Shown: piece by piece, positions 11,848-21,531 of the stretch | Layout: each line of letters opens with the position of its first letter | How positions within the stretch are numbered: the first letter of the stretch is position 1 | Assembly: GCF_019649055.1 (NCBI RefSeq) | Contig: NW_026570257.1 | Span: forward strand, 434,001-498,000 | DNA: 64,000 bases | Direction of reading: 5' to 3' | From: Paramacrobiotus metropolitanus | Lineage: Eukaryota > Tardigrada > Eutardigrada > Parachela > Macrobiotidae | Made by a program: the position numbers and the translations under genes | The notes under the pieces: model-generated | Told to the model about the DNA's origin: nothing | What the model saw: only the letters and a program-made list of their open reading frames with translations | Databases searched by the model: none

Positions 11848-12078
11848 GGGGGCATCCATAAATTACGTACGCAGAAAACCACGATTTTTTCACCCCTCCC
11901 TCCCCCTTCGTAGCGGTCCGTCACATTTGCTTGACCCCTCCCCCCTGGTTCGTTCAATCGTAATATATGGAGCTGACCACCCCCTCCCCCCTGGGTTCGT
12001 CGAGGCCGTCACAGCTTGTCACGCTTTTTGGACCCCTCCCTCCCTGGTTCGCTGCGTACGTAATTTATGGATCCCCCC
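11848..12078. mobile_element. 231-bp MITE with TTA target duplication
   Basis: The left terminus GGGGGCATCCATAAATTACG, followed by TACGCAG, matches the reverse complement of the right terminus at all but one base over 27 bp. TTA flanks both sides (11845-11847 and 12079-12081). The interior carries C-runs (CCCCTCCCTCCCCC) typical of a widespread non-autonomous DNA transposon type. The paralogous block beside copy B (near 17060-17100) reads through this point without it, which supports insertion after the duplication. No coding capacity. Confidence 0.75.
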
Positions 12079-12197
12079 TTAGTGGGCTGTGCTTTATCGT
12101 ACGTTACCTTGTACTCAGTGCTATTGCAACAGCATATATTATGGAAAGTCAGCAGCGCAGTGCTCATCTTGTGGACATAGATGCAGGTGCATGGTCC

Positions 12198-12365
12198 GTG
12201 CAACATCCTTGCGATGCCTCACAACAAGCGCTACTTAAGCTTCGCTCCAACAGCACCGTCCGATATCGTTGCGGGTGTTTCCAGAGCAGAAACGAAAACA
12301 TAGTTGCCGGAAACTACAGTAGATTAACGGGCGCATATAAAACATCCAAATCATGAAGCAACCAA
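12198..12365 (-). pseudogene. Relic of a 7TM receptor exon
   Basis: On the plus strand this stretch aligns, with many differences, to about 17540-17690 within exon 2 of the intact receptor (shared words TGCGATG, GTTTCCAGAG, AGAAACG, GCCGG). No open frame remains. Its position relative to copy A matches that of the intact receptor relative to copy B, so the duplicated unit was PA-TM-RING plus receptor. Confidence 0.6.
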
Positions 12366-13050
12366 GACATATAATTATAGAGGGCCCAGCAAGGGATAGC
12401 GGCTAGCTCACCCTTAGGCGAGCAGAAACGGAAACTGAACGCCAACACACTTGTAAACTTTATATCCCACTCGCATGCAACAAATCAAAGGTCACCGCAG
12501 TATTCTATCACCACAAAAGAATGCTGCGGGCAAAACGAAAAAGCAAACAGCTCAGACGACAAAACCTCGCAACGGAAAAATCAACCAGGTGGAAGATCTG
12601 GTAGAATTCACTAGCAAAAGACAGCAAAACAACCTAACATCCGCCCGAACGCGGACTGGCAGGAGCCACTCCTCCTCACACGAGCGTTGTGTTAATTCCA
12701 CAAGCCGGCAATTCAGCGCGTTTACAATCCCGCTGGCAGAACGAGAGCACAGCATAGTTTTGGAAAATGTTAGATTTGTCACTCGCGAAATTTCCCTGCT
12801 AACAGTTTTATCTGCTTAAATCACTTTTACCTACGTATATTATCTCAATATCGCACGATGCGAAAAGATCATCCGTTTTACAGTCAAGGGTGCTAAAATG
12901 AAACGAAGAAAAAAGGATACTGTACTTTTACTGCGTGCAAGTGCATAATCATACACGGAAGTACACAATTACAAAATCCATTAAGAGCTTTTGAGAAAAT
13001 GTGGGTGCATCCGATTCCTCGCAGACGGGTCCAAAGGCGGCAAAATCGGT
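12366..13050. other. Intergenic, no gene seen
   Basis: Open frames of 76 to 114 codons exist at 12475-12819 on both strands, but they are low-complexity and have no recognisable domain, signal peptide or splice context. Nothing is called. Confidence 0.5.
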
Positions 13051-16000
13051 TCAGGCATCCTCTCTAGTTGTTTCAGTGACCGGTTCAGCGCACACCGACT
13101 GCCTGCATACTGGGCAGTTGCGTGAATAGGTAGTCAGCCATGCTGCTACGCACGCCTTGTGGCCAACTGCAAAAATCAACGTACCTGCATTTCACAGAAT
13201 TTGGGTGCTTTATCAACACAGGCTATTATAGAAAATGTTTCGAATTGGAGTTCAGTGCATTACCATGCTGGCACGGCAAGGTCATCTTCATTTCGCCAAT
13301 CGTCAAATTTTGCTGACACATATTGTGTCGTCCGATTGCTCGATGACTTTGGATTGAATACGACGGTTCATTTCATCTTCCGTTAGTGGAACCCCATTGT
13401 CCTGTAGATGTCCTTCTTGCTCAGGTGCTTCATTTTGAGCAATAAGCAGTTCGATTTGTCTTTTGACAAGTTCTTCCCTGATAGCAGAAATCGGGATGAT
13501 TTCCTCTTGGGTCGAAAGTTGCGGTGCCTGCTGAAAATCCTTTTCTTAGAATTGCTTCACTAAAATGTTCATGAGCAAAGGATGAAGTCCTTACTTGAGC
13601 TCTTTCTGTTGCTGATCGAGTAGCTCGCAGTTTACGTCGTTGGCAGCATTGGTGGATTGTGTACATTAACAGGCTCAAAACAAGCACGGGGACAGCCACC
13701 GCCGGAGCAAGGTTCTGGTTAAAAGACTGAGAGTTGCCCGTTTTGATTGAATAGTAGGAATAACCATGGGAGTAACCACCGTGTAGGAAACTGCAACAGT
13801 ACAGCAATAATTGTTGCGCACTAATCAAGATCTCGCAAAAAAAGGTTCGTACGTACTTTGCAAGCAGCCAAGAAAACTAATCAAACGACTCGTTGGTTGG
13901 TAGGAGCGTGAGTTACTTTCCGATGCGTAATTCGTATCTGCATATTATTTTAACCGTTAGTCCCATGTGCAATACTCACACTGACTCCTTCACTGCTGAT
14001 AACGCCGTGTGTACGCCCAACTGGAACTAAGTAACCAAATTGTTCCCACTCTGCACAGGCCGCACCTGGTATCGAGTAAGGAACTGAATAAAAATTTTTT
14101 CAGTTCCACTCCATCCTTATAGCCGACGAAGTGGACGGTAAGGTGGTTCGATCAACAACGCTCCTGGGAATCTCAACCGAGAAAGGCTCAGTCGTAATAT
14201 TGTTGTCGGGGCTTGAATACACGATGATGCCGGTGTAATATTTCTCATATGCATTTAGAATTTTGGCGCCAATTCCATTCGCATCGTCGGTAACATCTGT
14301 GAATAACAAAGCAATGTCAGCTTATCATTACTGGCCGTACATGTAATATCAGTACATGTAAATAACGAGGCGGTTTTTACTGCGGTCTCACACACCGTGG
14401 CCGTGTACTATAGAAAGTGGGTAAATCGAAGTCACGCTGTTTTAAAGCCGTTTCTTATAATTAAGTACAAGATCTATACTACGCGCGGCGCCCCATAGTT
14501 TTGAGATCTCTATAACCATAAAACTTCTGGAAAAACGGACAACGCCATTAGATCCGGGATAGTTCAGAAGTGGCCGGCATATTTTTTTATGAAAATATCG
14601 AGCCGGCATCAAGCCGGCATCAAGACCAGATTGATCCAACCCATCTTAAAGGTCACCTTGAAACTTAGAAATGTTTGCCTAGATACAATACAAAATACCA
14701 ATTGACATAATTATCACACTAATTAAACCGAAAAATAAATAAATTATTGTACTCATTCAAACACTCGCGTTATTCAAACATTGCTGCCGGTGTTGCCGAG
14801 CTCGAAGCACGTTTAAAATCAACCGATATAAAATGTAAAAATATCAAATATAAAATCAATACGAAAAATCACAGGACGAGTGAGTGACCGAAGCACTATC
14901 ACCGGCCACTGAGCGGAATCTCTAGATGAGTGGGTGACCGAGCTACCACCACTGACCAGCAAGAAAAATCACTAGACAAGTGAGTGACCGAAACACCATT
15001 ACTGCCCACTGAGCGGAATTTCTAGGTGAGTGAGTCATCGAGCGGGCTTTGCTCTTGCTCACCTAACGATTTTTCTCCTTACCTAGCGATATTTCTTACT
15101 GGACAGGTTGAGCTCGGTCAGTCACTCACCTAGTGATTGACTGCGTCAAAAAATCGCTAGGTGAGTACGTGACCGAGCTACCAGTACTACCCAGCGCACA
15201 GAGCCCGTTAGGTGAACGTGTGACCGATCTAACACTACTGTCCAGTGCACGAACTCCGTTAAGTGATCTATTGAACGAGCTACCACTACTGTCCAGTGCA
15301 TAGATTCCGTTAGGTAGATGGGTGACCGAGCTACCAATACTGTCCAGTGCAGAGATCCCGTTAGGTAGATGGGTGACCGAGCTACCAATACTGTCCAGTG
15401 CATCACTACTGTCGAGCTACCACTACTGTCCAGTGCATAGATTCCGTTAGGTAGATGGATGACCGAGCTACCAATACTGTCCAGTGCAGAGATCCCGTTA
15501 GGTAGATGGGTGACCGAGCTACCAATACTGTCCAGTGCACGAACTCCGTTAAGTGATCTAGTGACCGAGCTACCACTACTGTCCAGTGCACCAACTCCGT
15601 TAAGTGATCTAGTGACCGAGTTACCAGTACTGTCCTTTGCATAGATCCCGTTAGGTAGGTGGGTGACCGAGCTACCAAAGCTATCCAGTGCACAGAGCAC
15701 GTTAGGTGAACGTATGACCAAACTGCAATATTGCTGAGCAAAATAGAGCAGGGCCTGCTAAGTTCTTAATGGGTGACCTATCTAGCACCACTGTCTAGTC
15801 TTAGCGTCCTTTTAGTTTGTAATGTGATCATTGTGATGCTCTCGTGGGTGATTAGATTCGGATGGTTTTTCGCTAAGAAAATTTAAAAAAAAATGATTTG
15901 TAAAGTCAAAGTAATTGCGTTCGACTGCACGAAACCAAAACATCCATTTTTTTATAAAATTTTTGTTATCGGGCTCTTCAGATTTATCCGTTCTAAGTTA

Positions 16001-16531
16001 ACAATCCGTAAACCGGCCAAGGAGTTTAGAACCCAAGAAACGCGGAGGCGAAGCCGAGGCTGTTTCTTGTATGTTATATCATAATGCTGACATTAAATCG
16101 ATATCTTACTGGATTCGTCATTTGTTTAGTGGTGAAACTCACTTTCTCTTGGTGGACATGGTTGGTCATCCACTAGAAGAAAGGAGTCAACCCATCGGTT
16201 TTCAGCTTCAACCGCAGAAGCCAGTTCCAGGTCATCTGGACTGCATCCAGTTGCAGGAGTGGCAGCTTTTAAGTATACCTAAACCGGTTTTGTCATTTTT
16301 CTGACACTCCTCATTGGGCAGAGAGGATGGCTTACTTACAGGTTTGTCATCCGCAAAATTTCGGTCAACAGCCACGTAGTCATTATCATCGGGAATCGTA
16401 TAGACTGGAACTGCTCAGAGCGTGCCGTTTTGTCTTACATAAACCTCGATCAGGCATTGATGAAAGTTTATTAAGAGAACCAGGGTAGACAGTCCCAAAT
16501 AAAGGGATACAAGTATGGATAAAGGCCACAT
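13051..16531 (-). pseudogene. PA-TM-RING E3 ubiquitin ligase copy B, multiply broken
   Basis: Exons are recognisable by alignment with copy A: 16531-16340 (signal peptide MWPLSILVSLYLGLSTLVLL), 16278-16143 and 14296-14066 (PA), a TM exon ending at 13595 (VAVPVLVLSLLMYTI then basic residues), 13527-13264 (linker, first RING half) and 13166-13051 (second RING half, GHKACVAAWLTTYSRNC then PVC, complete to a TGA). Lesions: an in-frame TGA in exon 1 (16417-16415), a one-base loss in exon 3, a disrupted start of exon 4, and a 7-bp loss that removes the first zinc-ligand pair in exon 5. Intron 2 has been expanded by a minisatellite. Splice sites are still largely intact. Confidence 0.75.
14876..15810. 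repeat. 51-bp minisatellite inside intron 2 of copy B
   Basis: Tandem units share GTTAGGTAGATGGGTGACCG, then AGCTACC and CTGTCCAGTGCA. Successive GTTAGGTAGATGGG starts at 15309 and 15360 give a 51-bp period. About eleven recognisable units lie between 15140 and 15720, with more diverged copies to the left. Because 51 is a multiple of three, frames stay open on both strands; the minus-strand reading is a 17-residue repeat (ALDSIGSSVTHLPNGI-like). I regard these frames as by-products of the period. Confidence 0.8.
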
Positions 16532-17241
16532 ATTGTAACTACGGTTGATTCGTAAGCTTTGACTGCGCTTCGAATACAAAACTGCAAATTGGTTAGTAAC
16601 TTCAAAATACGAGCACCAAACTGGCTGTTGTGAATTGCCGTGTACCAACAACAAAGTAAGGTAGGAAAAAGTGTTTTTATTACCAGCAAAAAGCGTGGAG
16701 TTCTGTGCAATATGTCAGTTGACAACAGACTTGTGGTCATATAAGTGCTTTTGAAGGCATGCAACAAACGCATGCAGCAATCAGACAAGATAGGTAATAA
16801 AAGTGGGGTGTTTTTGTTTAGGTTTGACGTGATGCATTTTAGGTTCACGGGTCGATTTTTTCTATTCCGGGAAATACATGTGTACTGTACTCGTAGTTAA
16901 ATCATGTACATATGTTAAATCTGTGCCTGTTTACATGTACACTGCGTGATTGTAAAAGACGTCGACTATCATTTAAAGCTATGCATAGAAGTACTTACTG
17001 AAGGCAGAGTGCGTGCCTGGAGGCAAGTATCACAGCTTGAATGCACGTATGCCATCGTTTATTTTCTTGACCTCAACTTTAATAAAGGCTGTAGTTTACC
17101 GTTACCTTGAACACGCTGTTGTTGTGAACTAACAAGCATAAGTACTGTTTACCGGTGCCATGTAGGTGTCGGTATAAAAACAATAAAATATTCAAAGCTA
17201 AACAGCAAACTATGAATAACACTGACATTAGCCGCATATTA
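16532..17241. other. Intergenic region between receptor and copy B
   Basis: Contains the block paralogous to 11640-12110, representing the MITE-free version of the site near 17080. A minus-strand AATAAA (17063-17058), about 180 nt past the receptor stop, is a plausible poly(A) signal for the receptor. Confidence 0.5.
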
Positions 17242-18431
17242 CTAGTTAATTCGGCTTAACATGGATCGCTTTAGTTTCTGAAATGCACCCGCCACAGACT
17301 CCCGCAGCGGCCGGAAACTGAGTGCGAAGACGATGGGATCAAACAGGGCTTGTAGCGGATATAAGATACCGGTAGCGTAACCGTATACGTCGTTGTAATC
17401 CAGTTTAACGTAGATACCAGCCGTCCAATATGCAAAGCACGGGCCATAACAAAGTATGATACTAATCGTCAGCAAGGTCAACAAGAGAAACCCGCGAAAC
17501 TGCTGTTTCACTGCCGCTGGCTGATCTTTACAACGTCCCTGCGATGTCTTACAACCAATGCTACTGGGCACTACCGGCATTGTGCGATGCCGTTGCCGTT
17601 GTTTCCAGAGGAGAAACGGATAACTGCCGGCAATTAGAATAACGGGAGCATCGAACGTCCACATCATCATGAACCCGTACCAGCCAAACAGCGCGTCGGT
17701 ATTGATGACACATGCGCCTTCTTCCACAGGAATGCGGTATTTTACTGCGTCCACAATCACACCGGGCAGAAGGAGAACATGAGTGTACAGCATCTGTTTC
17801 AAAACTGAAGCATCACCGTACACGAATTTACCGTGCAGTTATTTTGGTGCTGATACTTTTCTTTGCCTAAGTCGTTTTTACCGATTTTTTCAACTGGTCT
17901 TAAATAATTATTTTTACTCTGTAATCAAAGTAGTAATCTAACAACTATCTTAACAAATATTACCGTTGCTGCGCAAAGAATCCATGCAGTCTTTGGTCTG
18001 TGTCGATTCTTATAGGACAACGGAAACACGATCGCCCATACGCGATTTCCCATAATCAACACATGACAGTGAACCGTTGTCGCCGAAATCACATAAATCG
18101 TGTAATTGTACACAGTGCAAGCGTTATCGCCCAGCCACCAGCTACCGTGGAGCTCCGTGAGGATGTCCATGGAATTGCACAAACAAGCGTAGATTATGTT
18201 GGTCATCAGTAGAACGTTGAGATACACGCTAAACGAGGTACGCGCCCTCTTCTCTTTCCACAGAACAGCCAACATTGCCGTATTCAGTATAACTGTTGCG
18301 GTAGTCAGCGAGATCAAAATCGCGAATTGGTATTCCGGTTTGCCTGTATCCGCGGCCGCGGTACCGTTTCCCATGTTACTAGTCGAGTTGGACCAGACAG
18401 ACAGCGACAGATTTAAAATTTTTTCAGCCAT
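17242..18431 (-). CDS. Class A-like orphan G protein-coupled receptor (339 aa)
   Basis: Two exons, 18431-17964 and 17793-17242, joined in phase 0 by a GTAATA donor and a GAAACAG acceptor within TM4. The N-terminus has several N-glycosylation sequons (NLS, NST, NGT). Seven hydrophobic segments follow: TM1 FAILISLTTATVILNTAMLAV, TM2 YLNVLLMTNIIYACL, a conserved ECL1 Cys (GDNACTVYN), TM3 ending in GNR at the DRY position, TM4 across the splice junction, TM5 after a Cys-containing loop, TM6 LTLLTISIILCYGPCFAYW and TM7 with DPIVFAL in place of NPxxY. Ligand unknown. Lineage-specific receptors of this style are, from memory, abundant in tardigrades. It is the only fully intact gene of the local array. 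Element 2 lies 291 bp upstream of its start codon. Confidence 0.85.
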
Positions 18432-18644
18432 AATTCAAATAAAAATTTGGGATAATGGAATTTGTCAATCCAGGTCTCAACTATAGATGCAGTAAATAAT
18501 AAAATCAAATTGTGAAAGAGAAAACGGCAAAGCACTTCAGCTTGCGCAGATGTGCACACTAAGCGTAATTACTACGATGTCACTGAAAGGTCCCTCTGCT
18601 TACGAGCTCAAGTGGATTGCCGGAAGCGCATATTACAATCTTGA

Positions 18645-18722
18645 AAAACGTATCTGTTGAGAGCTGCACTTAATTACAAAGAGATTTACTGGTCTCTTAG
18701 AGAAACCGGGATTTTTGAAGAC
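18645..18722 (+). CDS. Left part of a host reading frame split by element 2
   Basis: After a TGA at 18642-18644 the frame stays open to the element 2 insertion point, encoding a stretch that includes NYKEIYWSLRETGIFED. Reading on from the far side of the element (from 38722, after one copy of the AGAC target duplication) the frame continues in phase to 39039, giving 131 open codons in the pre-insertion allele. A possible acceptor lies near 18661. I do not recognise the protein; it may be one exon of a plus-strand host gene divergent from the receptor. Confidence 0.35.
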
Positions 18723-19155
18723 TGTCAGAGGCACATGACTGCGCCTGGTGCATACGGCCCACCATGGACGTACTTGCACTCATGCTTGTCATATCGCCTC
18801 TCTCGCTGTACGTACGTGTGCTGCTGCACTGCACTCATATCCGCTGAAGCGGATATATGCGGCGCACACACTGAGCATACTTGCTCTCTCGTCCCTCTCT
18901 CTCGCTGTATGACTCAGCGTACGCTCGCGTTGGATTGAGTCCAGTCTGCGCATCAACACACAGCTGATGGCTCACACCACGTGCTTGCCGCCAGTTGCTT
19001 CTTTCACGCCTTGGCGAACGCTCAAGAGCTTTTTCTAGCATTCACTTGCTTAGCCATCAGTGCTTTGTTCTTGCATTCCCTGCTATTACGCAGCATTGTT
19101 CCTTTATTTGTACAATAAAGCATCACTCGTGATCTCCTCGCGCTTGCCTGTTACA
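18723..19155 (+). repeat. Element 2 5' LTR (433 bp)
   Basis: TG...CA ends; same length and apparently same sequence as 38285-38717. Contains an 8-bp perfect hairpin ATATCCGC-TGAA-GCGGATAT (18837-18856) that overlaps a TATA-like GATATAT, and an AATAAA poly(A) signal at 19114-19119. No TGG-starting tRNA primer site abuts its 3' end; the first TGG is at 19173. Confidence 0.95.
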
Positions 19156-20670
19156 TGATAAGCAGCATCGTTTGGTTTTCTTTCAACGGACCCTTTGAGG
19201 AGACGGTGAAGGCTTCATTCACGGAGAACCTGTCTGGAAACCTTTTCAGTCACTGTCAGACCGATTGCTGAAGCAATCTCTGCATTGACTGTCGATCAGA
19301 ACGGTCGCATCGTCTTACAGCTGCGGAAAACGAGGATCACTGAAGTGATTCTTGCCCAGCTGGTGAGCGCAGTTCTTTGGTCTCTTCCACATTGAAGAGC
19401 GGAATCTCATTTCCAAACAGCACGGACTTTTCTTCTCCCAACTGACGGATCAGACTCGAACGAGAGTCTGCAGCGCGATAGGATTACTCCAATCATACGG
19501 GGACCATCGGTTTGAACACCGACCCGCAACTTTACTCGCGGATTTCAGCACGGAAACGACGGATTTCCGACCTCGGACGGAGGAAATCGACCGGAACCGA
19601 CACCGACACCGACACTGGTAAAGTCACGGTTATAGGTCGATTTTAGCCGAAACTAGGTCGGCATTTCATTTTCTAGCGGTAGAAAACAATTTCTATCCGT
19701 AAATTTAAACTTTTTAACGGTTAAAAAGTAATTTTCGACGGAGAAACCGACTCGGAATTTTGCTTTTGGTCGAGAACCGACCTGCTAGGTCAACGAACCT
19801 GTCTAGACAGTTAGACAAAGGCTAACCGGCAACAGGTCGGAAATTCTCTCATTTCTGATTTCTAACGGTGTTTCGACCACCAGAAAATTTTCTTAATTAA
19901 TAAAACTAATTTCTAACGGTTAAAAACTTTAAAATCCGACTAGATAAACTTTCTAGCCGACCTAAAATAATTTGTTTTTCTTGCGGAAAATAGCGCAAAA
20001 ATTCTCGAACTTCCTTGTGACGTCATAACGACCGCTTACCAGTACTTAAGAGGCAGCCAATCAGCGTGCAGGGGAAAGTTCCCATAGCTTAACATAGGCG
20101 TGATTCATCGTTTTTTGCAAATTTTGCACGCGGCTCGCATTCTGTGACGTAGGCAGAAGTGCAAGACCACTTAACCTGTTACGTCACACTGGTCAGCACA
20201 GTAACATAGGACGTACTACACCGTACTACTATTACGTACTGTACTGTACCATTGTACTGTATATTAATACCCTGTGTTAGGGTTGTTGATACCAGCTGTC
20301 TGGAGGACCAAATGGTATTGGTATTTTGGTATACCATGAAAATACCACTGGTATTAAGTGGTATATCATTGGTGGTATACCACGATACCATCAAATACCA
20401 TTAGGGGAACGCCCGAAATACCAGTGGTAAATGGTATATCATCCGTACCACACCAAATACCATTTGGTATCAACAACCCTACCCTGTGTACTGAGTCACC
20501 AACAGACACATCAACAACAATAACAACATCTCATCGGACGTTCCTGACCCTTGGAAGTTCCTGAACAAAAAGACGTTCCTGACTTTACCGAACATCTTCA
20601 CACAGAAGATTGTTCGACTTTCTCTTTCTAACTGACTAAACTATTAAGGCTCCACCAGAGCCGACCTGAC
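19156..20670 (+). other. Element 2 untranslated leader, strongly structured
   Basis: No ORF. The leader is a succession of local perfect hairpins: GATTGC-TGAA-GCAATC near 19263, AGGATCAC-TGAA-GTGATTCT (one G-U) near 19334, CAGACTC-GAACGA-GAGTCTG near 19451, TTTTCTA-GCGG-TAGAAAA near 19670, CTTTTTA-ACGGT-TAAAAAG near 19709 and ATCTTC-ACACA-GAAGAT at 20594-20610. TGAA loops recur in leader and LTR. A hAT-like MITE lies at 20278-20481. The region probably includes packaging and reverse-transcription signals; this is inference. Confidence 0.7.
20278..20481. mobile_element. 204-bp hAT-like MITE nested in element 2 leader
   Basis: Perfect 17-bp terminal inverted repeats (TAGGGTTGTTGATACCA) and a perfect 8-bp duplication CCCTGTGT (20270-20277 and 20482-20489), the target-site length of hAT transposons. 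The interior is almost entirely GGTAT/ATACC words in both orientations and can fold on itself. No coding capacity. Confidence 0.8.
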
Positions 20671-21531
20671 TTGACAACAATGTCGAATCCTCGAGAAGAT
20701 CAGTACGCGAGAAAGTTCAACACGGACTATTCTCGGCGTGCGAACATGACCGGGAAGTATTCACTTCGATACGCCGGTCAAGACAAAAGTCAGCCGTCCT
20801 CCACCGACTCGACTAAGTCGGCCGAGGCAAAGGAGAGACGCAACGAACGCATCCTCCTTGCCGACTCGAATCCAACCTCGGATGACAGTTTCGAGGACGC
20901 CAGGGATAAAACATTCCTGGAAACCCCAGCTGACATGGCAGCCCCGTCCCACCCGACCAAGGGGGATGTAGAACAGCCGCAAGTTGAGACTACATTGTCT
21001 CATACCGACCTGGAATCGAGCTCACACAGAGCTCAAGGCTCGGTAGCCACAAAGACAACCGAGCTCGGACGGCATTCACCCAACAGGACGGAAGAAGTGC
21101 CGAAGCAGACCTCGCCCAACATGGATGTTCCGACTAACCAAGTCGGAAGGAAATCGCCGACCACACAGGCCGAGCGAAAATCTCCGACTAAGCAAGTTGG
21201 TGAACAACAACCGACTACGGTGGCCGACCAACAAATGGTCGACCAGCCGCCGGCAAGAGAAGTCGGTCAACAGCAGGCCGACCTGCCCCAAACTCGAGAG
21301 GCCGAACAACCGACCTCGACCGGAATGGATAAGCCGACAACAGAAGCCGGCAACGTCCAACCGACCACACAGGTCGGAAGGATTTCACCAATTGAGAGGG
21401 TCGGTCAGCTGAAACCGGCCACAGTGGATCCACAGATGGAAGTCGGCAACAAGCAACCGACTAGTCTGGAACGGCAACCAACCGACACAAAGTCGGATTT
21501 GGCCGTCCAGCCAACCATATCACCAAGTTGA
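20671..21531 (+). CDS. Element 2 ORF1a, Pro/Thr/Gln-rich N-terminal region
   Basis: The ATG at 20671 follows the leader; a second ATG is four codons on. 286 residues of charged then Pro/Thr/Gln-rich, apparently disordered sequence with repeated PTTQVG/PTKQVG-like words. Ends at TGA 21529-21531, but the same frame is open again without interruption to 23067 and there becomes a coiled coil. Either the TGA is suppressed at some rate or this copy carries a nonsense mutation. No known domain. Confidence 0.65.
   Translation: MTTMSNPREDQYARKFNTDYSRRANMTGKYSLRYAGQDKSQPSSTDSTKSAEAKERRNERILLADSNPTSDDSFEDARDKTFLETPADMAAPSHPTKGDVEQPQVETTLSHTDLESSSHRAQGSVATKTTELGRHSPNRTEEVPKQTSPNMDVPTNQVGRKSPTTQAERKSPTKQVGEQQPTTVADQQMVDQPPAREVGQQQADLPQTREAEQPTSTGMDKPTTEAGNVQPTTQVGRISPIERVGQLKPATVDPQMEVGNKQPTSLERQPTDTKSDLAVQPTISPS

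Noticed and set aside
12475-12819. Host gene on either strand
   Set aside because: Open frames on both strands of similar length, low-complexity, no domain or splice support.
15146-15741. Minus-strand repeat proteins of 111-191 residues
   Set aside because: Explained by a 51-bp tandem repeat that keeps frames open on both strands; no start context, splice sites or homologous domain.
14876-15810. CRISPR-like array
   Set aside because: Units are directly adjacent imperfect minisatellite copies without unique spacers, in a eukaryotic intron.
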